DNA of 5,936 nt, from NCBI GenBank assembly GCA_013336205.1, contig JAAXUD010000203.1:1-5936 (forward strand), in the 5' to 3' direction. Positions within the stretch are counted from its first letter, which is position 1; each line of letters begins with the position of its first letter. The notes beneath the pieces were generated by a model. The model saw only the letters and a program-made list of their open reading frames with translations. It was not told the DNA's origin and searched no databases. Source of the DNA: Lentimicrobium sp. (lineage in GTDB: Bacteria; Bacteroidota; Bacteroidia; Bacteroidales; Lentimicrobiaceae). The position numbers and the translations under genes are program-made. Shown here piece by piece: positions 1 to 5,853 of the stretch.

Positions 1-1353
1 ATTGATGGTTTCATAAATGCCTGAGGCCAGTTTCCGGGGATCGTAACGGCGGGCCACCAGTTCACGGGCATAGGGCAGAATCACCGGTCCCAGGTTGAGC
101 TCGGGGTTTAGGTTTCCGGCAAACTTCTGTATGGTGGCCAATGCTTTTACGAGCATAAAAATGCTCGAAGGAATCTTAAGCTTATACTTAACCATCAGGT
201 TGATGCACTCCTGCATAATCCTTGAAAAGTCAATTTTTTCAAAAGGCAGGTATGCATTGCTTTTTAACAACTGATCAATTTCAAATTCCAGGTCACTTTC
301 TTCTTCAAAGAACCGGATACCACACAAGGTTATCAGCGACTGGGTAATTGCAGCGGCATCGGAGCGGTAGAATCCCATGGAAAAACTTGCAAGGAAACTC
401 AAATGGTTTGGTTTTAGTACCCCAACCATGCCAAAGTCTATCAGGGCAATAACATTGCCGGGCAGGATGAAAATATTTCCCGGATGCGGATCGGCGTGAA
501 AAAAGCCGTGCTTCAGTACCATTTTCAACACGAGGTCGGCTCCGTTAGCAGCGATAACTTCAGGGTCTAATCCATGCTTAATGAGCACCTCCGGTGAGTC
601 AGGCGTAATACCTTCAACCTGTTCCATAATAATGATACGGCGGGTAGAATATTCCATATAAACCTTTGGAATATGAACCCTGGGATCATCCTTGAACATT
701 TCGCCGAAGCGGAGCAGGTTTGATGACTCGTTGTAATAATCGAGTTCTTTGATGATACTCTGCCCAAATTCATCAATCAGTCCGACAATGTCAATGGCGG
801 CCAATTCAGGATAACTCTTGATGGCACTTTTGGCAAGATAGCGCATCAGGTAAAGATCCAGTTTAATTTTATTCTCAATGTGAGGCCGTTGTATTTTAAC
901 GATCACCTCTTCACCTGTAAGCAACCTTGCTTTGTAAACCTGACCAATTGATGCTGAAGCGAGGCATTTGTTGTCGAATTCACTGAATACTTCCTCCATT
1001 TCAAGGCCAAGTTCTTTCCTGATCAGCCTGTGTGCATCTTCATCATCGAAGGGTCGGGCTTTTGACTGAAGTTTCTTCAGTTCGTTTCGGAACCTGTCTG
1101 AAACCATGTCGGGCCGGTCGGCCAGGATTTGTCCGAATTTAATATAGGTTGGTCCCAATTCCTCGATGGTAACCCGGATGCGTTCCGGTGTTGAATATAC
1201 CTGGCGTTTGTGGCTGCTTTTCTTTCTGAATAGCTTTTGACCTACACGCGAGCGGTTAATCCACTCACGCAGGGCATGATGCAATATCACAAAAACAATC
1301 TCCTTTGCCCTGATTAGTTGCAGATATATAATGTAGATTCTGCGAAGGTTCAT
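1..1353 (-). CDS. ABC1/AarF/UbiB-family atypical protein kinase-like protein (3' end outside window)
   Basis: An open minus-strand frame of 451 codons from ATG at 1353 runs off the left edge without a stop, so the C-terminus is missing. Members are usually about 550 residues and end in one or two membrane helices, so roughly 100 residues should lie outside. Family hallmarks are in order: KFGQ (72-75, the KxGQ motif), the alanine-rich nucleotide loop ASASIGQVYKA (132-142) replacing the P-loop, lysine 153 in GEEVIVKIQRP, KELDYYNESSN (202-212), the catalytic-loop HADPHPGN (286-293, D288 and N293), and the metal-binding DFG (306-308). All key residues are present, so the ATPase core looks intact. 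Known members support ubiquinone synthesis or isoprenoid-lipid handling at the membrane. In Bacteroidota, which generally use menaquinone, the substrate is unknown, so I give no ubiB symbol. The start overlaps the upstream gene's stop as ATGA and has a perfect AGGAGG 7 nt upstream, suggesting translational coupling. Confidence 0.93.
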   Translation of the reverse strand, partial: MNLRRIYIIYLQLIRAKEIVFVILHHALREWINRSRVGQKLFRKKSSHKRQVYSTPERIRVTIEELGPTYIKFGQILADRPDMVSDRFRNELKKLQSKARPFDDEDAHRLIRKELGLEMEEVFSEFDNKCLASASIGQVYKARLLTGEEVIVKIQRPHIENKIKLDLYLMRYLAKSAIKSYPELAAIDIVGLIDEFGQSIIKELDYYNESSNLLRFGEMFKDDPRVHIPKVYMEYSTRRIIIMEQVEGITPDSPEVLIKHGLDPEVIAANGADLVLKMVLKHGFFHADPHPGNIFILPGNVIALIDFGMVGVLKPNHLSFLASFSMGFYRSDAAAITQSLITLCGIRFFEEESDLEFEIDQLLKSNAYLPFEKIDFSRIMQECINLMVKYKLKIPSSIFMLVKALATIQKFAGNLNPELNLGPVILPYARELVARRYDPRKLASGIYETIN

Positions 1354-1658
1354 TTTACATCCTCCTGTTTCCTGTCTATTTTTTCCGTTAACTGTTCAAT
1401 GGCTTTCCGCAGGTCCCTGATTTCAGACCTGAGCTCTTCCTGGGTAGCCTGCCCCGATGCCCGGGCCAGATTTTCGAATGAAAGATAGTCCTTGAGATCA
1501 TCCATCTGGGTAAACAGAAATTCGTACAGTTTATTCAGGTCGTTGGGGTCATCCATGTAGCCGGATAAAAGTTGCGTAATCTTCTCTTCAAAAGCTTCAC
1601 GGTTCATAAGACCATAGGCAAGCAGGAGCCTTAACAGCAATTTGGATGGTATTTTCAT
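1350..1658 (-). CDS. Small phasin-like coiled-coil protein coupled to the UbiB-family kinase
   Basis: A 102-residue protein with no firm family assignment. Residues 1-20 (starting MKIPSKLLLRLLLAYGLMNR) form a likely amphipathic helix. Residues 21-62 are helical and acidic, and residues 73-98, starting EELRSEIRDLRKAIEQL, form a charged heptad-type coiled coil. The layout of a helical body, a short linker with a TxEEL start and a C-terminal coiled coil resembles phasin-family proteins and small coiled-coil proteins such as UbiK/YqiC; this is resemblance in pattern only. There is no signal peptide and no cysteine. Its TGA overlaps the ATG of the UbiB-family gene by 4 nt, so the two are probably made in fixed proportion and may interact. 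The ATG at 1658 has no Shine-Dalgarno sequence. It could be an oligomerising or membrane-recruiting partner of the kinase-like protein; that role is inferred from gene order. Confidence 0.85.
   Translation of the reverse strand: MKIPSKLLLRLLLAYGLMNREAFEEKITQLLSGYMDDPNDLNKLYEFLFTQMDDLKDYLSFENLARASGQATQEELRSEIRDLRKAIEQLTEKIDRKQEDVK
1361..1366 (-). promoter_or_regulatory. Perfect Shine-Dalgarno AGGAGG for the UbiB-family gene
   Basis: On the minus strand AGGAGG is followed by a 7-nt spacer and the ATG at 1353. It lies inside the last codons of the preceding small gene. None of the other four starts in the window has a comparable site, as expected for Bacteroidota, whose ribosomes largely do not use Shine-Dalgarno pairing. 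It supports this start codon. However, it is also simply the Gln-Glu-Asp codons of the upstream gene, so coincidence is possible. Confidence 0.55.
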
Positions 1659-1754
1659 TTGAATTTGAGTTCTGGAATTTAATAAACAAAAAGAAACATA
1701 GTTTGATTTTCAACATCAGTTTTAAATTCTGATGCTTCGGTTTCAGTTGTATAA
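1659..1754. other. Spacer between GNAT-like gene and the coiled-coil/UbiB pair, with a weak hairpin
   Basis: A 96-bp AT-rich non-coding gap. It holds an inverted repeat CATCAG (1714-1719) / CTGATG (1729-1734) with a 9-nt loop and no T-tract after it on the minus strand, so terminator function is doubtful. Minus-strand matches to a Bacteroidota -7 element are imperfect (TATGTTTC, TCTTTTTG) and lack a properly spaced -33 TTG. I therefore cannot tell whether the coiled-coil/UbiB pair has its own promoter or is read through from the GNAT-like gene. Confidence 0.4.
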
Positions 1755-2879
1755 CTATTGATTCAGCTCAATGGTATAGACTCTGAACCGTTTTACCAAC
1801 CGGGCATTCAGCCGTTCAACCACCGACCTCATCCGGGTGTTGGTCTCTAAAATCAGGTGGGTGGCTATACTTTTATAGCCTGCTTTTTTTGCAGATTCGA
1901 GCAATTTCAGTCCCATCCAGACTTCAAGCCCATGACCTTGTAATTCAGGCCTGACAGCGCCTAGCATGAGGTCGAGCTGCGTGGCTGTTTTCATCGATCT
2001 GTAGATGTGATACCATCCGAAAGGGAACAACCTGCCTCTGGCTTTCATAATGCCGGCTGACATATTTGCCAGACCGACCACATAGGCAACAATTTGATTA
2101 TTACTGGTTATAATTTTAACGAACCCGGGGTTGAGCACTGGCATATACCGTTTAGCGAGGTCCTGCATTTCTGTTTCATTCAACGGATAGAAACCATAAA
2201 GCTGACTGTAGGTTTCATTGGTTAATCTGAGTACCGGCAGGATATATGGACGCAGCTTTTTTTTGGAAGTAAATTCAATAATCTCGTACCTGTTGCTGTT
2301 TTCAACCCTTTGGCCGGCACGTTGATAAACATCGGGTAACAATATATTTAAATCAAACCTGTATGTAAGACAGTCAAGATATTTTTTGAATCCTGCTTTC
2401 TCAAGAAAAGCCGGCATATAGGGAAGGTTACAGTTGGTGTCGATCAAGGGCAGGTCGTCAAACCCTTCAATCTGAAATCCCTGTGGATCTTTGTCTGAGA
2501 AACCATACGGTCCGGTAAGATTTAACATTCCTTTCTGACTGGCCCAGCTGTGGACAAATGCAAGCAGAGATCCGGCAGTTTCACTTTCTTCATAACAATC
2601 AAAAAATCCAAACCTGGCCGTTTTTTCGTTGTGCTGCTCATTATAGGTGTTGTGAATAATTCCCATGATCCGGCCACGTGGAATTTTGTTCTTATACGCA
2701 ACAGCCATAATAGTTTCGCAATGATTGAATGCCCTGTTTTTCTTTGGGTTGAAAAAGTTCCAATCATCAATATATACGGGAGGCAACCAGTTTTTATGAT
2801 TTACATGGATACCCCCGGGTAGTTTTATGAAATCTTTTAGGGTTTTGTGATTGTTAACAATCTTAATTTCAATTTCCAT
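1755..2879 (-). CDS. YghO-like GNAT-fold (putative N-acyltransferase) protein
   Basis: A 374-residue cytosolic protein of the YghO-like group of tandem GNAT-fold proteins, recognised by pattern. The N-terminal half has the NWLPPVYIDDWNFFNPKKNR segment (30-49), then IPRGRIMGIIHNTYNE (66-81), RFGFFDC (89-95) and GPYGFSDKDPQGFQIEGFD (123-141), which is characteristic of the group. The C-terminal half has a GNAT motif A-like strand-loop-helix VRPELQGHGLE (309-319) and the closing ETNTRMRSVVERLNARLVKRFRVY (345-368). The acetyl-CoA pyrophosphate loop is degenerate: Q-G-H-G-L-E matches Q/RxxGxG/A except for the last position, where glutamate replaces Gly/Ala. The acyl acceptor is unknown. No signal peptide or membrane helix is seen. 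The ATG at 2879 follows a candidate promoter (2943-2974) and no Shine-Dalgarno sequence. It is divergent from ccmF, and its link with the downstream coiled-coil/UbiB genes is only co-orientation. Confidence 0.87.
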   Translation of the reverse strand: MEIEIKIVNNHKTLKDFIKLPGGIHVNHKNWLPPVYIDDWNFFNPKKNRAFNHCETIMAVAYKNKIPRGRIMGIIHNTYNEQHNEKTARFGFFDCYEESETAGSLLAFVHSWASQKGMLNLTGPYGFSDKDPQGFQIEGFDDLPLIDTNCNLPYMPAFLEKAGFKKYLDCLTYRFDLNILLPDVYQRAGQRVENSNRYEIIEFTSKKKLRPYILPVLRLTNETYSQLYGFYPLNETEMQDLAKRYMPVLNPGFVKIITSNNQIVAYVVGLANMSAGIMKARGRLFPFGWYHIYRSMKTATQLDLMLGAVRPELQGHGLEVWMGLKLLESAKKAGYKSIATHLILETNTRMRSVVERLNARLVKRFRVYTIELNQ

Positions 2880-2942
2880 AAAAGAACCTGATTGTTAGAT
2901 ATTCTGATCTAGTTTTTCACTGCCTGCACTATGATTGTTGTA

Positions 2943-2974
2943 CAAAGATGATTTATTTCACCCGTATTTGCAAA
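2943..2974 (-). promoter_or_regulatory. Bacteroidota-type promoter for the GNAT-like gene
   Basis: On the minus strand a -33 TTTG (2974-2971) is followed by exactly 20 nt and then CATCTTTG (2950-2943). The latter matches the Bacteroidota -7 consensus TAnnTTTG in all but one defined base. The spacing fits the usual 19-21 nt. Transcription would start near 2936, giving a leader of about 57 nt before the ATG at 2879. This is inferred from motif match and position. Confidence 0.6.
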
Positions 2975-3000
2975 AGAAAGTATTGTAATTTAGTGGTTTG

Positions 3001-3049
3001 AAAAGCGCCAGACAAAACAGCTGCTAAATAATAAGACAAAAAAGCGCTT
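3001..3049 (+). repeat. Short direct/inverted repeat in the ccmF leader
   Basis: AAAAGCGC occurs at 3001-3008 and again at 3040-3047. The second copy sits in the palindrome AAGCGCTT (3042-3049), so AAGCGC (3003-3008) can also pair with GCGCTT (3044-3049) across a 35-nt loop. GACAAAA is also repeated inside (3011-3017 and 3035-3041). It ends 22 nt before the ccmF start. It could be an operator pair or a leader hairpin, or chance in AT-rich DNA. No convincing TAnnTTTG promoter for ccmF was found; the nearest candidate is TAGTGGTTTG (2991-3000), with the wrong internal spacing. Confidence 0.35.
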
Positions 3050-3071
3050 AAACATTGATAAATATCTACTT

Positions 3072-5450
3072 ATGACAGAAGTTGCATATATAGGAGAGCA
3101 TTTGCTTCCCGGAACCATTGGACGATTTTTGATTTACCTTTCAATCTTGTCTGGTCTTGCCGGAATTTATTTCTATCAGAACTTATCAAAGAAGGGTTCA
3201 GACCATCGGTCAATGCTCAGATTAGGTCGTTCGGCCTATCTTTTACAAACATTTTCGATCGTGGGCGTAAGCCTTGCTTTGTTTTATCTGATTGTAAATC
3301 ATTGCTTCGAGTATGCTTATGTTTTTAAGCATTCTTCAACACTGATGCCGGCAAAATATATTATTTCCAGTTTCTGGGCAGGGCAGGAGGGGAGTTTTCT
3401 TTTGTGGGCATTTTTTATAGGAACTTTTGGGATAGGGGCGATGTACACTGCCCGGAAACTTGAGGGGCCGGCTATGATTGTGGTTATACTTGCACAGTTG
3501 TTCCTGATGTCTATGGTGTTAGGTTTTAATATTGCAGGTTTTTCGCTGGGCAGCGATCCTTTTCAATTGTTACGATTGGTGCCGGAGAATATGCCCAATG
3601 ATTTTTTCAGAAATCCGAATTACCTGAGTTTTATCACGGATGGCAACGGGCTTAACCCATTGCTTGAAAATCCGTGGATGGTTATTCATCCTCCTTTGCT
3701 CTTTATGGGCTATGCCACTGCAATTTTTCCTTTTGCTTTTGCTTTCGCATCGCTGGTTCAGAATGACAAACGTTATTGGTTCAAACCAACACTTCCCTGG
3801 TTATCGCTTTCAATTGGATTGCTGGGAACCGGATTGATAATGGGAGGAGCCTGGGCTTATCAATCCCTCACTTTTGGTGGTTTCTGGGCATGGGATCCTG
3901 TTGAAAATGCTTCACTTGTTCCCTGGCTGGTGCAGATTGCCGCTTTACACTACCTATTGCTTTCCTATAAGCGTGATAAGTATTATTTTGGAACCTATAT
4001 TTTTACATTTCTTGGTTTTATAATGGTATTATACGCCAGTTATTTAACACGTTCAGGTGTGCTGGGCGAAACTTCTGTTCATGCTTTTGGAGACGATGGC
4101 AGAAGTTTTCAGCTGATTTTATTTACTGCTGTCTTTACGGTTTTACCTGCCTGGTTACTTTTCAAAAGACGAAAAGCGATACCTTCCAGCGAGTTGCCAT
4201 CTCTGTTCTCAAGGGAGTTTTTAATGATGTATGGCTCTATTGTGTTGATGCTCTCTGCTTTTCAGGTAATCAGCACTACATCGGTACCTGTTATCAATAA
4301 AATATTTGGAACCGGCCTTACTCCGCCATCCGATGTGGTCGGATTTTATAATACATGGCAACTGCCATTTGCTATTTTAATTACAATTCTTCTCGGTGTC
4401 GGCCAGTATATTTCTTATGGCCAGAACGATCTGAAAATGTTTTTCCGTCAGGTAATCTATCCGTTTGTTATCTCATTGGTAATTGGAATTGTCGGTTTTT
4501 TTGCCGATGCAGATATGAGTATTGCGCATGTTGTTTTTTTAATCTGTATCTCATTTACCATATTAACATCTTTGGGTTACCTGTTCAGATTTGCAGGTGG
4601 TAAAGGAAACACCGGTGCTGCAATTACTCATGTTGGGTTTGGTCTGTTCCTACTGGGCGTGCTTCTTACTTTTGCAAACACAGAGATTTTATCAAAAGCC
4701 AACGCCGGGGCCATGGCAGGTGGTGGTGAGAATATCATGCTGTTTAAAGGGCAGGTCAAACAAATGGGCAAATATCACGTTTGCTACAGCGGTAGTAAAG
4801 TAGAGCGTGATGAAACATTTTACCAGATTGATTTTTTAAAAAAGGGCGCTGATGATAAGCTCTACCTTGACTACTCGGTTTTTCCTTCGATAAAAGTCAA
4901 CTCAATGATGGGGAATGTGCATAATCCCGATACCAGGAATATGCTTCGGGGCGATATCTATATGTATCTTACCTATGCAGAAGATCAGTCAAAAAGGACT
5001 GCCGACGGATTTCTGCAGACAGACCTTGCCGAAGTCAGCCCGGGTGATACATTAAAAGCTGCTGGAATCAATATCTTATTCGACTCTTTATCTGTAACTC
5101 CTATGGATGAAAATGCCACGGAAGTGACTATCACTGCCACAATGAAAACTATTGATAATACAGGGAAAGCCACTTTTTACCCTCTTACTTATGCATTAAA
5201 AGGTGGTTACGCTGAAAGCGGGATGGTTAACATAGGCGATAAAGGTGTAAAGCTTAGTTTTGCCGGTGTTTCTGACCAGGCTAAGACAATTCAGGTTGGG
5301 ATCTTTGAAAAACAACAGGAGTTTATTGTTGCCAAGATTATGTTCTTCCCGTGGATCTGGATTGTTTGGGTAGGATCGGTCATTATGTTTTCCGGCATTA
5401 CTGTCAGCATATGGCGACGCGCGGTTAAGGCAAAGCAAGCAGCTGAATAA
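3072..5450 (+). CDS. ccmF: CcmF-type cytochrome c haem lyase (System I cytochrome c maturation)
   Basis: A 792-residue polytopic inner-membrane protein of the haem-handling CcmF/CcsA/NrfE superfamily. In System I, CcmF takes haem from holo-CcmE and attaches it to CXXCH motifs of apocytochromes on the periplasmic side. Visible marks are FWAGQEGSFLLWAF (101-114), the WWD haem-binding segment GGFWAWDPVENASLVPWL (269-286), and RSGVLGETSVHAF (327-339). Four histidines match the known ligand set by context and spacing: H206 (IHPPLL), H293 (ALHYLL), H337 (SVHAF) and H520 (ITHVGFG). About fifteen hydrophobic segments are apparent; the last two (about 516-534 and 757-778) flank a soluble periplasmic domain of roughly 215 residues, larger than in the approximately 650-residue E. 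coli protein. The ATG at 3072 begins a continuous frame and has no Shine-Dalgarno sequence. No other ccm gene is adjacent in the window. CcsA-type naming is the alternative, but the long C-terminal domain and the H520 region favour CcmF. Confidence 0.94.
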   Translation: MTEVAYIGEHLLPGTIGRFLIYLSILSGLAGIYFYQNLSKKGSDHRSMLRLGRSAYLLQTFSIVGVSLALFYLIVNHCFEYAYVFKHSSTLMPAKYIISSFWAGQEGSFLLWAFFIGTFGIGAMYTARKLEGPAMIVVILAQLFLMSMVLGFNIAGFSLGSDPFQLLRLVPENMPNDFFRNPNYLSFITDGNGLNPLLENPWMVIHPPLLFMGYATAIFPFAFAFASLVQNDKRYWFKPTLPWLSLSIGLLGTGLIMGGAWAYQSLTFGGFWAWDPVENASLVPWLVQIAALHYLLLSYKRDKYYFGTYIFTFLGFIMVLYASYLTRSGVLGETSVHAFGDDGRSFQLILFTAVFTVLPAWLLFKRRKAIPSSELPSLFSREFLMMYGSIVLMLSAFQVISTTSVPVINKIFGTGLTPPSDVVGFYNTWQLPFAILITILLGVGQYISYGQNDLKMFFRQVIYPFVISLVIGIVGFFADADMSIAHVVFLICISFTILTSLGYLFRFAGGKGNTGAAITHVGFGLFLLGVLLTFANTEILSKANAGAMAGGGENIMLFKGQVKQMGKYHVCYSGSKVERDETFYQIDFLKKGADDKLYLDYSVFPSIKVNSMMGNVHNPDTRNMLRGDIYMYLTYAEDQSKRTADGFLQTDLAEVSPGDTLKAAGINILFDSLSVTPMDENATEVTITATMKTIDNTGKATFYPLTYALKGGYAESGMVNIGDKGVKLSFAGVSDQAKTIQVGIFEKQQEFIVAKIMFFPWIWIVWVGSVIMFSGITVSIWRRAVKAKQAAE

Positions 5451-5477
5451 TGCTGTTTGTAGGCAAAGGAATCCGTT

Positions 5478-5509
5478 AATCTGAAAATTCGATAATTTGA
5501 GAATTAGCC
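5478..5509 (+). repeat. Four degenerate 8-nt units beginning AAT
   Basis: AAT recurs at exactly 8-nt intervals at 5478, 5486, 5494 and 5502. Three of the units start with AATT and the first three carry GA at positions 6-7 (AATCTGAA, AATTCGAT and so on). The tract lies 28 bp after the ccmF stop. It is short enough for chance in AT-rich DNA, but similar AATTTGA-rich spacers fit the repeat-laden character of the whole gap. Confidence 0.4.
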
Positions 5510-5514
5510 ACAGT

Positions 5515-5539
5515 GAGCCTGACCGCCTTTGGAGGGCTC
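5515..5539 (+). terminator. Possible ccmF transcription terminator hairpin
   Basis: GAGC (5515-5518) pairs with GCTC (5536-5539), and CCGCC (5523-5527) pairs with GGAGG (5531-5535) apart from one G-A mismatch, around a TTT loop. A 4-nt bulge lies on the 5' side. It is GC-rich compared with its surroundings and sits 65 bp after the ccmF stop, where a terminator is expected. There is no following T-tract, so function is uncertain. Confidence 0.3.
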
Positions 5540-5624
5540 CCTTCAATCGGTTTGGAAATTTGAATGATGGAGTATTTCTGACTTCTCTCGTCATCCCGCT
5601 TCCGCATGCTTACGAGACAAGCGA

Positions 5625-5805
5625 CTTCTGACATCTGACCTCTGAATTTTGAATCTTCAACCCTGGTTTTTGATTGCCAACTGCCCTTTGCCTATTGCCA
5701 ACTTAATTCTTGAGTCTTGAATTATTCAATCCGGGTTTTTCATTGCCAACTGCCCTTTGCCTATTGCCAACTTAATTCTTGAATCTTAAATTTTTCAATC
5801 CCTGA
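5625..5805 (+). repeat. Degenerate heptanucleotide-periodic array
   Basis: Read in 7-nt steps, the sequence falls into related units. Early units end in TGA (CTTCTGA at 5625, CATCTGA at 5632, CCTCTGA at 5639, ATTTTGA at 5646). Later ones are of the type TTGCCAA (5674, 5695, 5743, 5764), TTGCCTA (5688, 5757) and CTTGAAT (5716, 5778). The phase holds over about 26 units with a single 1-nt slip at 5737-5742. The array is non-coding and ends just before the next gene's promoter. It resembles in kind the short heptanucleotide tandem repeats known from other bacterial intergenic regions. It most likely grew by replication slippage. Confidence 0.65.
5658..5801 (+). repeat. 69-bp tandem repeat, about 2.1 copies, inside the heptamer array
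   Basis: The segment 5673-5713 is identical over 41 bp to 5742-5782, an offset of 69 bp. Similarity continues to 5732/5801 with 3 mismatches in 19 positions, and leftwards to 5658/5727 with 3 mismatches in 15. The period is ten heptamers minus one base, so a block of the heptamer array was duplicated after it formed. The near identity implies a recent event or ongoing exchange between copies. Confidence 0.88.
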
Positions 5806-5821
5806 ATTCATACAATACGCT

Positions 5822-5829
5822 TAACTTTG
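5822..5829 (+). promoter_or_regulatory. Bacteroidota -7 element upstream of the Rossmann-fold gene
   Basis: TAACTTTG matches the TAnnTTTG consensus completely and lies 24 nt before the ATG at 5854, predicting a short leader of about 18 nt. No clear TTTG -33 element is found 19-21 nt upstream, so the promoter is only half supported. It lies 16 nt after the end of the heptamer array, so changes in array length could alter its upstream context. Confidence 0.5.
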
Positions 5830-5853
5830 TATCTTTCCTGAAATATATAAATC

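Larger units (their letters stand above)
5451..5853. other. 403-bp repeat-rich non-coding spacer between ccmF and the next gene
   Basis: I find no credible coding sequence here. From left to right it holds an 8-nt periodic tract (5478-5509), a possible terminator hairpin (5515-5539), about 85 bp that I cannot assign (5540-5624), a degenerate heptamer-periodic array with an embedded 69-bp duplication (5625-5805), and a candidate promoter (5822-5829). Open frames crossing it on the minus strand have no recognisable protein features and run into the 3' end of ccmF. Confidence 0.75.

Noticed and set aside
567..776. 69-codon minus-strand frame
   Set aside because: It is an alternative frame inside the UbiB-family gene, whose kinase motifs run continuously through this region.
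1714..1734. Rho-independent terminator for the GNAT-like gene
   Set aside because: The stem is only 6 bp with a 9-nt AT loop and no T-tract on the minus strand, so it is noted only within the spacer entry.
2522..2822. Open frames of 82 (minus) and 90 (plus) codons within the GNAT-like gene
   Set aside because: Both overlap the conserved N-terminal half of the GNAT-like protein in other frames and have no family features.
2991..3000. ccmF promoter TAGTGGTTTG
   Set aside because: It has four instead of two bases between TA and TTTG, so it does not fit the Bacteroidota -7 element despite a TTTG at 2967-2970 with roughly suitable spacing.
5196..5594. 132-codon minus-strand open frame over the ccmF 3' end
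   Set aside because: It lies antisense to the well-supported C-terminal domain and last membrane helix of ccmF and extends into the non-coding spacer. It shows no recognisable protein features.
5658..5801. CRISPR array
   Set aside because: The repeats are directly adjacent with a 69-bp period and no unique spacers of even length. The pattern is a tandem duplication.
5451..5853. Insertion sequence or MITE in the spacer
   Set aside because: I could not find terminal inverted repeats with flanking target duplications, and no transposase fragment is present.
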